64,000 bases of DNA from Apostichopus japonicus (GCF_037975245.1 NC_092565.1:4897499-4961498); one strand, 5' to 3'. Shown: positions 13,101 to 24,956, counted from the stretch's first letter. Notes: generated from the sequence alone by a model not told the origin. Translations and numbers: made by a program.

Positions 13101-15946
13101 TTGATTGTCCAAATGGTTACAAATTAATACCTTATTTGTTGTTAGAAGGGATGGTCACGAGGTTACTTTCCTTTTTGACAGCACACCTGCTTGCTACTAG
13201 TTGACATTTGGCACAAAATAATATTCAACTTATAAAACAAATTTCTCAAAAGGTGGCATGTACAGTTGGATTTGAACATGATATTTCACCAGGATTGCAT
13301 TGGCCGAATGGATAGAGGCGATAGCATTTGAAGCAATGAGGCTCAGCAATGAGGGGGTCTGATACCCGTCCGGGTCATAGTAAGGTGGGTTTTTTCATCC
13401 AAGAGAAATCTACGGTTTTTCCATCTGAAATAACTTTCTAAATTGAAGGGGTTCCAAATTTGTGGTCACTTAAGCGTCGTAAAAATAACTGCTGATTATT
13501 TATTTATTTATAAATTCTCTTGTACAAAACAAAACTCACTTTACGTTTGTGCTATTCCTTGAAGATACTGGAGGAAAGATACAACACCATACCTAGTTAC
13601 TGTTAATGACAGTTATCAAATGCATAGCACTGTTAACTCGGCAAATGCATAATGTATTTGTACTACACACATAAAGAAAACGGCTGAACACACAAGGTAC
13701 TAACCAAGATCACTGCTAACATTGCTAGCCAAGGAGTCTTTCATTATTTTTGGAATTTTCTAGTACATACCGTTTACCAAACAAGTCTATAGTTTGTATA
13801 TACTTAAATAACTTAGGCTAGAAGACAGACTTGCACCTAATATAAATAACTAATTGTCTAAACAGCACAAACCACAGCGACCCATTATGGACATGTCAAA
13901 ACTAGCGTTACTGCACTTGTTACAGAAGTCTACTCTACAGCACAGCCTCGCAATCCAATGGAAACTGGATTCTTGGCTACTGCTCCTTTAAATGAGTACA
14001 GACATTTATCACTCCAGCATCATGAGTGACCAATTCTATGGTCAATGCAGACTATCAGGTTACTCTGCCAGACAGGTCATAAAGTCAGCTGTTAGTGTTA
14101 TTTTTGTCAACTGTGTGGTTAGAAAACAGTACTGACCTATGGATGACCCTGCTTCTTCCTGGAAGAATGGCTGGAAGGCAGGCAGGACATAATAAGTAAA
14201 CTGACCATCGGCATTGCTTTGAACAACACATCCTGTAGTGTTATGCTAAATTTATACTACTTACATTTTTTCGCACGACTAAATAAATATTCCAACAACC
14301 ACCAAAAATTATAACCCCGATGACATTCGCAAAGTAAAGGTAAAGGTTTTGCGGTAGCCAGATACCAAAGTCTTAAACTATGACTAGAGCCGACAATTAA
14401 CAGTACGGTCAATTCCTTGTATGCTGATTATTCTGAAGTCCATGTTGCTGCCTGCAATTGACTTGCATTCCTGAGGAAGCATACTCCATTAGCTTATATA
14501 TTCAGAAATAGTTTGTGAGAAGCTATATCATATTTAAGGCATTATATAGTGCCATGTGCAGCATGTCGGAAAACCTAGATTTGCTTACAATAGCTGATTC
14601 ATAGCTGATTATGGCAAAGGCTTGGTTCAGCGGTTAGAGTGTCCGCCTCACAATCCTTAGGTTCTAGGATCAAAATTCTAACAGGAGCCAGATTCTTTTG
14701 ACCTATTCAAAAATCGCTGCAGTGCAGTGGTGATGTGTGGGGTCTTCCATGGATTTGGTATTTCTGGTTTGTGGACTTTGGAAAAGTGGTTTGTTTCTGT
14801 TCTTTCTTCATTTGGCCTATAAACAACTTTGTTCGTTATAGCTGCACTGCAGTGAAGTCAAATGGGTGCCATTGCCAACCTCAGTAATTGAGAAAGTGTC
14901 AGAAGCTGTGGCATACACTAGTCCGTCGATGGGTATGTTAAATGAGGGTCCCGGGAGCAGGTATGGGAGTGAATTCGCATTCCTGCCTCGTTATTCTCTG
15001 AACACTTATTGAAAAGAGAAGGCTTGATATAAGCCAGTGTTCATCCAAGATCTAACACGGATAGGGTCTCCAATACGCTACTGTATAGCTTCCTGATCCT
15101 TGGGTCTCTAACTATACACTATAACCTAGATCAATGGAGAGTGCTTAGCATGAGAATTCTCCTATTTTGATATGAAATCCTATTGCTAAGAAAGGTATTT
15201 GCCTTTAAATGACAAAGGGCAGCTGGGAACACTATCCCAATTCTAGCATCATCTATACAAAACAACTTCATAAAGCCAGATTTATAGAGGGTGAAAAACT
15301 GGAGATTACATGCATGAAATATAAATTATAAGGTTGCATTTTGCTAATGCCCTACATTTTTTCAGTGCTAGAAATCTATGGTATGAACTATGATGCATTC
15401 TGCAAATAGAGTATTCCAAAACAAGTAGGCTAAAGTACCTTTCCTTTGAATATCAATAATGATAATAATCAGCAGTTATTTTTGCGATACTTAAGGCGAC
15501 CACAAATATGGGAGAAGCACGTAAGGGCTAATGGATTAAAAATCCTAATCTACAAACTACAGTTGAGTTTGGCCTAATTAACTTAGGCCTCCCCTTTTAC
15601 TATATTATTATTTTAGGCTAGGGTTAGAGCCAGCACAGTACTACCTAGTCTGGCAAATAGCACACTCACCTTTCTTAGGCAAACCTCTGTTGCCAGTGCG
15701 AGATCTCCTGAGGTTTTTTTCTTTGACGGTTTGAAGGGCAATTCCATTCCCAGTTTGATCTTGCAGCTCTTTCGAAGGACTTTTTTTGAGACGTCTCTTA
15801 GCCTTTCGGAAGATTCTACCTTCGTCCACGGAGATGGAAGTGAGCTGTTGTTCATTGTCATTACCGTCCAGAGCCTCGACGTGGTCTTCGCTTGTAATGT
15901 GGCCATTCTCCACGCCTCCATTCACGACAGGCACCTCAACTTCCAT
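1127..15946 (-). CDS. PDCD4: Programmed cell death protein 4 (PDCD4), complete, 10 coding exons
   Basis: Translation inhibitor that, in the known family, binds eIF4A through two MA3 domains and blocks its helicase activity in cap-dependent initiation. Coding exons read on the minus strand: 15946-15670, 11385-11279, 7346-7233, 6856-6629, 5612-5515, 5068-4954, 3005-2898, 2611-2501, 2046-1907, 1181-1127. All junctions are GT-AG with compatible phases and give 450 aa plus TAA (human about 469). Landmarks are a basic patch at residues 47-59 (KAKRRLKK, the region of the S6K-regulated serine in human), GLPKKGG at 88-94, MA3-1 about 130-250 ([23 protein letters not shown]-like), GQFIARAV near 245, WGVSGG near 296, MA3-2 about 310-425 ([10 protein letters not shown] at 340-349), and the C-terminal signature [13 protein letters not shown] near 434-446. 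The start is the ATG at 15946; no upstream in-frame coding exon is needed. Oddity: the 3' end of exon 4 is tandemly copied into the next intron. Confidence 0.95.
3398..3503 (+). repeat. Left arm of a 106-bp inverted repeat in PDCD4 intron 6
   Basis: The reverse complement of 3398-3503 reappears at 3883-3988, identical as far as I can read it. The spacer of about 380 bp holds a LINE 3' end. The arms are not terminal inverted repeats of a known transposon type that I recognise; they more likely record an inverted templated insertion. Confidence 0.85.
3535..3885 (+). mobile_element. 3' end of a CR1/jockey-like LINE (copy 1), decayed
   Basis: Plus-strand translation from 3535 gives a degenerate C-terminal piece of a non-LTR reverse transcriptase: a [11 protein letters not shown] segment, then [18 protein letters not shown] and a terminal [15 protein letters not shown]-like stretch. 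This order (YKCLHGLAP..., R-T-R-x-K-T-x-G-D-R-A-F, ...F-K-x-L-L-K-T) is typical of the very end of CR1-like ORF2. A tail reading AAGCGCC...GCATATAA follows. It lies within a PDCD4 intron. The family assignment is by motif memory, not a search. Confidence 0.6.
3883..3988 (+). repeat. Right arm of the 106-bp inverted repeat
   Basis: Reverse complement of 3398-3503. It sits exactly between two identical copies of the LINE tail (3687-3885 and 3982-4180), with a few bases of overlap at each junction. Confidence 0.85.
3982..4180 (+). repeat. LINE tail, second copy (199-bp direct repeat of 3687-3885)
   Basis: Every base that I compared between 3687-3885 and 3982-4180 is identical (offset 295 bp), implying a recent duplication or an assembly artefact. 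Copy 2 runs on into an (ATT)n microsatellite at about 4183-4222, as expected for the true 3' end of the LINE. Copy 1 is interrupted at the same base by the inverted-repeat arm. Confidence 0.8.
4183..4222 (+). repeat. (ATT)n microsatellite at the LINE 3' end
   Basis: Imperfect ATT/TTA trinucleotide run directly after the LINE tail ending GCTATAGAAA. Such tracts commonly terminate non-LTR elements. Confidence 0.7.
6275..6683 (+). repeat. About 100-bp tandem repeat copying the PDCD4 exon 4 end plus splice donor
   Basis: Units are anchored at GGACAACATAC at 6305, 6417, 6517 and 6618 (spacing 112, 100 and 101 bp). The last unit (from 6618) is the real exon 4 3' end and donor; the other three lie in the following intron. 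On the minus strand each unit carries about 54 bp of coding-like sequence ending in CCCTTG|GTATGTTG. Units 1 and 3 keep an open frame that reads HLLNSL-G/R-DLSLDT-S/P-D-T/V-PL, matching exon 4. Unit 2 is decayed. Confidence 0.9.
7347..11278 (-). other. PDCD4 intron 2, with a SINE/LINE-type tail near 9000
   Basis: About 3.9 kb without supportable coding sequence. A stretch near 8935-9055 ends in GGCGCTCTATAAATCC followed by (TTA)n, the typical 3' terminus of short or long interspersed elements in many aquatic animals. C-rich homopolymers occur near 8019 and 9551. The rest is unremarkable AT-rich intron. Confidence 0.4.
13293..13515 (+). mobile_element. tRNA-derived SINE in PDCD4 intron 1
   Basis: Starts with a tRNA-like head: an A-box-like TGGCCGAATGGATAGAGGCG and, about 50 bp on, a degenerate B-box-like GGTCTGATACCCGTC. 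It continues about 110 bp into a body ending TAAAAATAACTGCTGATTA and an (ATTT)n tail. The same tail occurs inverted at 15462-15518, supporting a dispersed family. It is not a functional tRNA gene because no matching 3' acceptor strand is present. Confidence 0.55.
14612..15030 (+). mobile_element. tRNA-derived SINE-like element in PDCD4 intron 1
   Basis: A-box-like TGGTTCAGCGGTTAGAGTG is followed by a decayed B box (GGTTCTAGGATCAAA). The 3' part contains GTCCGTCGATGGGTATG then TTAAATGAGGGTCCCG, which resembles the conserved tail of several deuterostome SINEs. Boundaries are approximate; no target-site duplication was resolved. Confidence 0.45.
15462..15518 (-). mobile_element. Inverted SINE tail fragment
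   Basis: The reverse complement reads GTGGTCGCCTTAAGTATCGC then AAAAATAACTGCTGATTA, closely matching the tail of the SINE at 13293-13515 (GTGGTCACTTAAGCGTCGTA...). Only the 3' end is recognisable. Confidence 0.6.
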
Positions 15947-17878
15947 GGCTCCGTTAAAGGCAGAGAATCTACGTCAGTCCTTCAAATTCTGTTCACTTGT
16001 TTGCTTTATGTTTTCCACAAAGATGCAAAATGAAGAGAAATGAAAATTCTTGTTTAATTTTCTGTAATTGTTGTTGAATTTTCTTGTGGGATGCTTCCTG
16101 TCACAACACGGCGTCGAATTGTTTGTTATGACAAAATTGTGTTAGTGCGCATGGCAATATCTTATTGCTAGCAATGCCACCATACACATGTACTGGCAAG
16201 TCGAGACGTACTTTGCAGCTAATACTAGATACACTGCTGCATTACCATAATGTTTTGATTTTTTTCGGCTGACCTCGTAGTCACATGGTACCATAAATTC
16301 TCAGGTTTGATTGGCCGGTGGCAATAATGAAGATATTATGAGCCAATCAGATAGCTCTGTGCTGACTATGATCGTCGATACATGCAAATTGATGATAATT
16401 TAAATAAGTTTGTCAACAATGCTTTCGAGTAATAGGTCAGCGGACCACAGTTATTTGCTAATGAGCAAATATATGCGGTGCTGAAAGATTGTCAGATAAG
16501 ATTAACAATTTAAATAACAGACTCTATTGTTGTCGGAAGCTAGGAAAAACAATGGGCTAAAACTGTTGTGTACTAACAGACTGAGAAGAACGGTACGTAA
16601 TTCTTAGTGAAGTGATGCAGAAGAAAATTAAAGCCCGAATTAAACCGTCGTATCCATCATAATTAACTGTACTATAGCCGTTCAATGTTCAGGCAGGGAG
16701 TTGCTACTCTAACGCTCCCTGGTTCAACTTGAACGGTTGAGTCTAAAAAAGCTATGCTGATGGACGGCAATCATCTGTGGAGTAAGCTTCCCCTACACCC
16801 GCCAATTTCTCACTAGGGCGCACTGTCAACAGTAGAATTAGTTAATATATAGATGGATCCGTTGCAGTAGCAAAAAACACGTTTCAGCCAATCAAATGAT
16901 ATTTTCTATCATTGACAAGATAATTCCTGTTTACAAGCGGAAGCTCCGAAAAACATCATTATATCGAAAGTTTGGCGGATAAATACGTCAAAATTGCAAC
17001 ATAAAATCGGTTGGAGTAACAAATTGAGAGTTTGATATAAAGCGTCGTGAAATTAAGGCGTAAGTTTGAGAATACAGATGCAATCTCAATATAACTCAGG
17101 AGTTGAAGTTGCAAGGATAAAGTGACTGAAGTATGAGATAAAATTCGAGAATGAAAACACTTTTCTAAAATGAAAGGAGGAGAAGTTTCATAAGTGGGGG
17201 GTGGGGGTGGGGTGCATACAAATTTTCAGCTTAACCTACGTTCAAATTTGCCTACATTTGGTATGTAGATGGGAAGCACCCTGGGAAATCTACACAATTT
17301 CTGAATTTCCAGGTAACAAAACACCCTATGTTGCAATAAAAAGCGCTCTGTATTTACAATGACAAGGAATTTAAAGTGGCAACGTGTGAATACAAGCTAC
17401 TATTTGCTTGTATTATGCATGAATAGCACGATACACTTTCAGATAAGGAACAGCTCACAACAATTATTGGTCTTATTTGAAATTTCTGAGCCTTCGTCCA
17501 GAGCAAAGAATTACTTAAAGTATTTCTTTGAATATCTGGAAACAGTGTGAAGGAGAGTGGCAGGAAGGGGAGGGGGAGGGGTCTGGGAGGATGCATATTT
17601 TCGATTCAAGTATTTTCCTGTCTCTCCCTTACTTAATTTGGTGACTGACGCCGGCCGGTGTATTATTCATGCAATGAATATCAACGCCGTTGCCTATGCG
17701 ATCGGCTGAGATGGAGTATGTGAACGTGACCCGCCCTGCGGGATCCAAGACGTCACGGCCAAACGGCACTACCCAACCATGATCCCATTCTGACAAACGA
17801 AATTCAAGTCAAGCGAGCCATAAAGGTAAATACGCCCACCGACCTGCAGAGACAAACCCCCAACCACCCACTCAAACA
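15947..17878. other. PDCD4 upstream region
   Basis: No coding exon is visible. The stretch just above the PDCD4 start (15947-16050) is the likely 5'UTR. Further up there are CCAAT motifs in both orientations. G-rich runs occur near 17200 and 17565. The transcription start could not be located. Confidence 0.35.
16309..16348 (-). promoter_or_regulatory. Paired CCAAT boxes upstream of PDCD4
   Basis: GATTGG at 16309-16314 (CCAATC on the PDCD4 strand) and CCAATC at 16343-16348 on the opposite strand, about 360-400 bp above the PDCD4 ATG. Pairs of NF-Y-type CCAAT boxes are common in TATA-less promoters. The spacing to a real start site is unknown, so this is suggestive only. Confidence 0.3.
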
Positions 17879-17886
17879 TTCAAAAC

Positions 17887-19823
17887 CAGTGGCGGAGATT
17901 TCTTGTCAGAAGTGGGGGGGTTGCAGGCCATTGATGAAATAAAAAGTCATAACTGCTGGCTCACTATCTAAGTGGAGCGCCACCATAAGTTGGCGCGAAG
18001 TGCACAAGAATTTTTTGGCAAATATTGCCTCCCAGATTGCAGTAAATGGCACTGCCCAGGCCTTGAAAAGCTGGATTTAACCAGGGGTGTATGCAGGCTT
18101 TTCTAACCCGGGGGGCGTGTATTACTATATAAGCGGAGCGCCACCATTGGTTGGCGCGCAGCGTACAAGAAAATTTCTGGTTTTGGTACCCCCAGATCAC
18201 CGGAAATGGCACTTGAAATGGCTTGAAACTGACCAACCATATGTACACTTTTGCCTGACAACCAAGTTTTTTCCAAATACTGTTTTTCTCATCTATAACC
18301 TTTTTGAAGATTGTCACCAGTCACACATCATGTTCGACTTCATCACATATCCTGTGGATCATTGCTTTTGTAGGTGATTCTTCATCGCGGCCCACAATAT
18401 CCGTCAGCCCCACTGTTCAGAATTTGAAAATTCACAATTCTCGTGAATAAATTCACTTCAAAACATACCCATAATGTTGCACAAAATATCATCTATGGAC
18501 AACCGATATAGAAAAACCTCCTTCAAACCCTAACAGACGGGTCAAAATTGCACGAGTGTGATGAAGTATGATGAAGAATGTTGGTTAGGGAATTTTCGAA
18601 AATTCAGACGGCTACTAAATAAAAAATTTCGTTGAAGGAAATAAAAATATACCAGTTATTTCCGAAACCGAACACTACACACATCGACAGTTTTGACCAT
18701 GAGCGCAGATCAGTCTTGGATAATGGTGGGGACGCGTGTCTGTTCTATGACACTATCTAAGCGGAGCGCGACCATGGGTTCGCGCGTAGCGTACGATTTT
18801 TTGGGGCAAATATACCTCCCAGATCGCCGGAAATAACACTTCCCAGACCTAATGATGCTCCTAAACCTCCTTAAGTTTTAGATCTCATTGCTTAGAAATT
18901 TAGTTTGGAGAAATACATGGGCGTCTGCAGAAAGAAAATCAGGGGACAAATAATCCAAGTAGACTTTTGTATATACGATGGGTCTGGGGTCCTCTCCCAG
19001 AAAACAAATATAGACTGCCGCAAATGCGATTTTGCGTCCTATATTTAACAACTGTGGATAAAATACAATAAAATGAGAACTGCTGCATGTCATTTGCACA
19101 ATGCTGGATCAAACTGCGCCAAAGTTCCATACAGGGGAACTTGAAATGCAAAGACAAATTGGTGGGGACACGGTATATCATGTCCCCACTACTGAAAAAG
19201 TTGGTGGGGACGCGTCCCGCTGTCCTCACCAGGATCTGCGCCCATGGTTTGGAGGCTGTTTATCGTGGAACGCCATTTTCATGCTCACTGATATGATGTG
19301 ATATCTGCTGTTTGCTTTACAAATTCGAATAATTTTGTCACTGTTCCTCTTCTTCTTCCCGTTTTCTTGCCGTATTTTCTACTCCATCCTTTTCTCTCTT
19401 TCTTCTTTTTCTTTTCCTTCCTTCACCTCGTTGAAGTTGGCAAGTGTATACAGTTCCAAAGCTATTCAACAGCAACAAAACGTTATTTTGTGTATTTCTG
19501 TTGTGGGGTGAAGTTAGCGCTATGAGCTACAAGTTCCAATGCGCAAGGTGGGGGAAAGGGGCTAGAAATAATGTGTCGGTCAATTCTAACTCGGTTTTCG
19601 GTCGTTAATTGCTGATGTAGCCTACCAGGTAAAAGGTTGAAATGACTTTAACAATTTCAAATTTAATAATTTGATTTATTATGCCATTTGGAGCACATAA
19701 CATAGGCTATAACAGAACATTACTGGCAAAAACTAGGGGGGGTTGATTGTGTGGGCCAACCCCCCCTCTTCAAAAAGTGGGGGGGTTAAAACCCCCCCAA
19801 CCCCCCCTGTTTCTCCGCCACTG
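17887..19823. mobile_element. hAT-like non-autonomous DNA transposon, 1.94 kb, with perfect 8-bp TSD
   Basis: Terminal inverted repeats CAGTGGCGGAGA (17887) and TCTCCGCCACTG (ending 19823) are flanked by a perfect 8-bp target-site duplication TTCAAAAC (17879-17886 and 19824-19831). CA...TG ends with 8-bp duplications are diagnostic of the hAT superfamily. No transposase ORF is present, so it must be mobilised in trans. It contains three copies of a stem-loop module (near 17977, 18138 and 18766) and a nested 336-bp insertion, and ends in a G/C-homopolymer-rich stretch. Confidence 0.85.
18911..19246. mobile_element. Nested 336-bp insertion with perfect 8-bp TSD
   Basis: GTTTGGAG occurs on both sides (18903-18910 and 19247-19254). 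The right end reads GCGCCCATG and the left, after AAATA, reads CATGGGCG, an imperfect terminal inverted repeat of the same kind as the nested element at 56488-57334. It lies inside the larger hAT-like element, so it inserted later. No ORF of transposase type is present. Confidence 0.6.
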
Positions 19824-19831
19824 TTCAAAAC

Positions 19832-22800
19832 ACCACAGAAGGACGACCAGCACGTAGCGAAACGAAACACCCCTCCTATTTTATGTACGAGGTGAAACCT
19901 AGTGGGAGGTGGGTTTGGAAGGCATGGGTGTGGAATCTTCATGCACAACAGGACGCGTGCTTCATGATATCCCTTTAACGATATACCATCGGATATTTCA
20001 TGCACAATGTCGTCTAGCTATCACGAGTAAAGAAATTATGTCCACATTTATTTATCCCAGTGAACCAAACGAGCGACAGGCAGACAGGGGTTATCATGAA
20101 AAAATGATAGTAGTAAACGTTTCAAAGTGGAATTGAAACAAACACAAATACAATAAAAAATATAAAAAATGGTAAAATTTACGATCATAAACCAAAAGTC
20201 ACCTTGATAAGACATCGATATCCTTAAAACCAGGGGGGAAAGACTACCGGTACTGTATTTATGTTCACAGACGTTGAATGTGACAAACCTGCTGAGCTTT
20301 TTGGTTTAGTTATAACTGAGGGTATTCTTGTACTAGGGATGGGTGTTAAGATTTAATGTCCGAGGGGAAGGGTCTAAGGGGAGGGTGGATACTCACCTTT
20401 GAGAATTTTATCCCCCCCCCCACATGATTTGTTCGGGGAGGGTTAAGTACGTTAGGGCCCCAAGAATTATATGCGTGATTGCGCCCATGCAGCCAGAGAG
20501 TGATTTGGAGTGCAATCACGCATGAAATCAGTATAGGCCTATTCTCTGGAAGATCGATTAAAAGTTCATTCTGGGTATCTTTTAACTTATTAATTGAAAT
20601 GAGTGAATGGAAACGATTTAGAATAAGCTCCACTGAATTCTTTCACGAAGCATGAAAAGTCTGGTATATAGTGATGTGCATATGTCTACATCATATTTGT
20701 ATTCATACCTGCACGCAGTGTTTTAACGTGTCCGTACGTGTGCATCCACCGTGACCGATGTTGGCAAAAACATGTGGAAAAAGAAGTGAACGATTTTCTA
20801 CGTGATTTGTGGATATTTTGACAAATGTGTCATCAGTATTGACAATTGGATTGGTTCAGCTATATATGGTCATTCTGGCGGTTTGGAGTCACCATAAATA
20901 ACTTTGTTTGACTTTATTTTCACATTCTCGAGCATGGGATGAATGATTCCACAGTCTAAATTTCGACTTAAAATCTCGACTTTCAAATCTCGATATTTCG
21001 CCTTAAATCTTTTATTCCCCCCCCCCCCCCACAAACATTTCCCTACAAAATCACCGTACAATTGAATACTTTGAAACGGTTTTCCAATGAGCTCTTTAAG
21101 CTATACCTGCGGAGCGATGCTTTTTATGATGCTCGAGTGACAGCTCATTTCTTATTCCAGTTTGTCGATGAAATTTGAAAATGCCCTGTGAATCTGTCCG
21201 TTGGTTCAATCAGCCATAGCACGCGAGAAAGAAAAGGCAAGCCCACCCCCCAAAAACAGCAACCCGACCTGTCGCCCCACCCCTCCCACCCAAAAAATTA
21301 TGATAAAAGAACAGTTTACTTGTTTGTTGGTTTATGACTGACAAGTTAATACCAAAATTGATTTTTCAAGGAGTCGACGTTTCAACTTTAAATCTTGAAA
21401 TGTGGATTTTAAAGTCGACAAGAATGCAATGGTATGGAAAATGGAACCTTGTGTAGATGGAATTGGGCGGTGGGTAGTAGCTTTTAAGCTTTAATAGGGA
21501 TGCAAGCTAGTGGTACATCAAACTTTTATGGGGTTATTGTGGAAATCAGAGGTCAAATAGTGGGAATTGAAGGTGGGAAGGGGGAGGATTCAGAGCATCC
21601 CTAGGGTACGCTGCTTATCACAACCAACACAATCCATGTGAACTTATAAAGTAGACTTAACTACAATTTATGATTTGAAAAGAAAACATACTTATTCTTT
21701 GAAGTCCGTCATCACAGGTTGATTACAAGAAAGTTGAATATATTATACTGTATAATGGACTAATTGATTCATATACCAACACTTTTTGAGGCAGGGTGAA
21801 GTCAGGGTTGGTGATGGGGGTGGGGGGGTCGGGAGGGGGAGTGGGGACTGTTGCAAATCAAAAATTCTTTCATTTGTTTCAAACTTTTAATTTTGGTGAC
21901 AGTCTCCCTTATAATCCCCTTGCCTTAGTTTCCTAATAAATCAAAACAATGGTATTTCTAGTTCATTATGAAGATGTGAAACATCAAGAGAAAATATATA
22001 ACAAAATAAGAAAAACAAAGAAAAATTATTTCTGTAAATTGTATAATTGTTATTTTCCACTGTTAAATAGACTTTTCCATGTTTGAGCATGTATTTGTTC
22101 TCATTCATTCCATTCCGACTTAATAGCCACTGTTGTTTGTGAAGATATAATAAAATAAGATCGGAAACAGGGCAATAACTCTTCGTTAATCAAGAGATAT
22201 TCAATTTGTACCAAACCAATGATTGTATATACAAACACACTATGATTATTGCAAAACAACTTGAAAGGATAAATACCCTGCCAGCCACTATAATTGATAG
22301 TATACATGGCCATAGGTATCCTTGTGTTTATACGGCACGGCACTGCAGATATGCTATGCAGACACCATCTACTTAACAAATATTCTTACTTTCTAGGAAC
22401 AGAGTTTACTATTTATGCCATGGATTGACAAGGAATGGCTAGGAGGAGGCAGGAATCTTCACAAGTAAACCAACATTAGAATTGAATGATCTAAAATCTT
22501 TATCTCTAGGAACTTTCATAAAGTCAATACAAGGTGCTTAAGAATGTGCAGTAACACACCATGCTTTATTGTTTTATAAAATACTGAAGAGGTTAAAACA
22601 TGCAGTACCTGTTACTTTTGAACACATTCATATTTCATATAATTATCTGTTCTGCTCCAGAACTGTTGTTAGTGGGTCCCCAAAGTGGAAAATGTTCATT
22701 TTCAATGCTATATTATGTTTGTATATCAAAGGAAAGACCAGGGATAGAGTTGGTGAGAAAAAACTCTCGGCAGCTACAGTTAGGATCAAAGAGCTAGATT

Positions 22801-24010
22801 TGCATTCATTTTGTATGAAAAAAAAGTCAGTTAAAAGTTCATGTGCCTAACTCAGCTTGGTATTTTGTGTACAAGCAGCCAATGGGCATGGTCACAGCAT
22901 GCATATATTTTTTTCCTGGTTAGAGGTCTCATGAATGACTGATTCCTTTCCCTTTGAGAAAACAGACACTTCAAAATTAGATTTGAAGTGAAATTAGAAG
23001 GGTGTAAGGTAGACAATCAGTCGTTTCCATCCTGGGGATATTTCATTCACATTGTTTACTTGTTTCTTGGCAACAAACAAACATGAAGTATGCAAACGAT
23101 TCCAACATTTATGATCCATTCTGGGAAAATAAGTGTTATAAACACTTTGTAGATTTGTTGAGTAGATATACAACCTGTGTATTGAAAGAAAAGACTAATT
23201 TCTCCCTTTCAACTCCTTGAGAGAGTCAACCAATAGATCACTGTTGGATTGTTGTCTCACACCACATGGTGACTATCTGCTGGTGATATGTGATCTATCC
23301 ATGTATTAAACAACTATGCATTCATCGAATCATAATGAATAACGAGCAAATGAGGCTCACAAAGTCAATTGCATCCTTCAAGAGTAATCAGCTGCTTTTC
23401 ATTATAAACATGACCTCACCACTCCTCTACAATCTCTTTTTGTACTATTGTGTAGCACAATCATGATTAACTGTTTAGACCCCAACCACCCACACCACCC
23501 CCCTTCCCCCCCCCCCCCAAACTTAAACCTTTGCTCACAAATGTGTCCACTTAACACTTTGGCTCATCTGTTTGGTACACAAGCACAGGTCAGAGGATGT
23601 TGTTTGGATTTTTCTCATATTCGATCTCTGCCAATGGGCCATACTTTTGACAATTAAGCACATGCTCATGGCTGTGTGATAATTTACTACACAATATTAT
23701 CAAAGCAGATTACTCAGATTGTCGAGATTGAAGGCAAAATGAGGCTTTAAGGAAAAATTGCTTAGACACAGCATAGTGTGTTAATCAACTTCACTGTTCA
23801 CATAAGTCAATTCAGAGAGCATGTCTTGAATATGAACTGCGAGGATCCCCTTTAATGCAAGGTCATACAAAACTTCAATTATTTGCACCATAAATTTCTC
23901 ACTGCAAATCCACCCGACTGGCAGATCGTATTCTTCCAGGCTAGATTACGACTCTTCCAGTCATGGTAGCTTTTTGAAGCAAAATACTGGAGACTTCCTT
24001 GGAATGTTCC
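19832..24010. other. Intergenic region between the hAT element and SMIM8
   Basis: No supportable gene. Contents seen: C and G homopolymers (20409, 21017-21030, 21823, 23508), a hairpin with a 12-bp stem at 20471-20523 (ATGCGTGATTGC against its complement), and otherwise AT-rich sequence. Short ORFs here lack splice context or family resemblance. Confidence 0.4.
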
Positions 24011-24956
24011 TTATTCCCATTTTGATTTCTTAGGCTTCATCAACGTTGATCCATCTTCAAAGTATTGTTCGTACATCATCTGATCTTTCTGATTTTCTTT
24101 TACAGCGTTCATGTAAGCTATGTATGCAACACTGCCTGTTAGTGCAATTAAACCAAAAGCCATAACCACTTTATTCTGTAATGAAAAATATTGCAATAAT
24201 GGTAAAATATTAAAGATGTATTTTTATATTGAAGTTACTTCAATCCATGTTGCCATTTGTGAGAGGTAATGGAAAGCTATTTGAAAAAAATAAAAAAATC
24301 ACTTATTTTAGTCCACCAGCAGGAATGATGTAAACTAGTTATGAAAACTTGAAACATTTGCAAATAAAAGAGCCAAGCATTGTACTTGTATTAATGAATG
24401 TAATACAAAAGCCAGTTGCACTGGTAAAAGCAGTTAGTTCATAATTCTGAAATCAAACTATCTAATTAAATTCAGTGTATCCAAGTATGTGTAAATATTA
24501 ATTTGCTTTGGTACAATGATGCAAATTATAACTCCAAAGTCTAAAGCAAACAAAATGTAGCTTAAAAGGGTAAATGAAGTATAATTAATATAACTTCAAA
24601 AAACTTGAAAATCACTTGGGTAAGTTGAAAGACTGAATTGTGGAAACACCTTGCAGTATTAACACATTCCATTACAAGGGTACTATAAAAAAAAAAATAG
24701 ATAATCGGAAACTTTATTATTCCAACTTTTTTTTCAAATCCAGTAAAGATTAATAGCTGTTGAGATTCTGAGAGTTTAGGTAAAGGAAAGACAATACACT
24801 TACTGGCTTGACAAACAGCTCAAAGTTAACTGCTCTAAACAAAGTTGTTGTCCTTGCTCCTCTCAGACCAGTCTCATGAGTTGAGGGATTTACTGTTTTC
24901 CCTATTTCTTGAGCCTTTTCTGTAGTTTGGACTGGTCGACTTTCTTGACTGCCCAT
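24011..24956 (-). CDS. SMIM8: Small integral membrane protein 8 (SMIM8), complete, 2 coding exons
   Basis: Coding exons 24956-24804 and 24175-24011 join in phase 0 (CCA|GTAAGT donor, CAG|AAT acceptor) to give 105 aa. Residues 30-52 contain the diagnostic block GLRGARTTTLFRAVNFELF, followed by VKPNK and a single hydrophobic helix at about 54-77 (VVMAFGLIALTGSVAYIAYM). The C-terminus ends KKSKWE, against KTSKWD in human SMIM8 (97 aa). Function is not well established in any species; the family is a conserved single-pass membrane protein. An AG acceptor at about 24963 just before the ATG suggests a non-coding first exon further up. It is head-to-head with the POLM gene (980 bp between start codons), so a shared promoter region is likely. 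Confidence 0.93.

Noticed and set aside
13293-13380. Functional tRNA gene
   Set aside because: A- and B-box-like motifs exist but no acceptor-stem pairing, and the element continues into a SINE body; the same applies at 29422 and 48045.
15731-16043. Plus-strand ORFs of 85-100 codons
   Set aside because: Antisense of PDCD4 exon 1.
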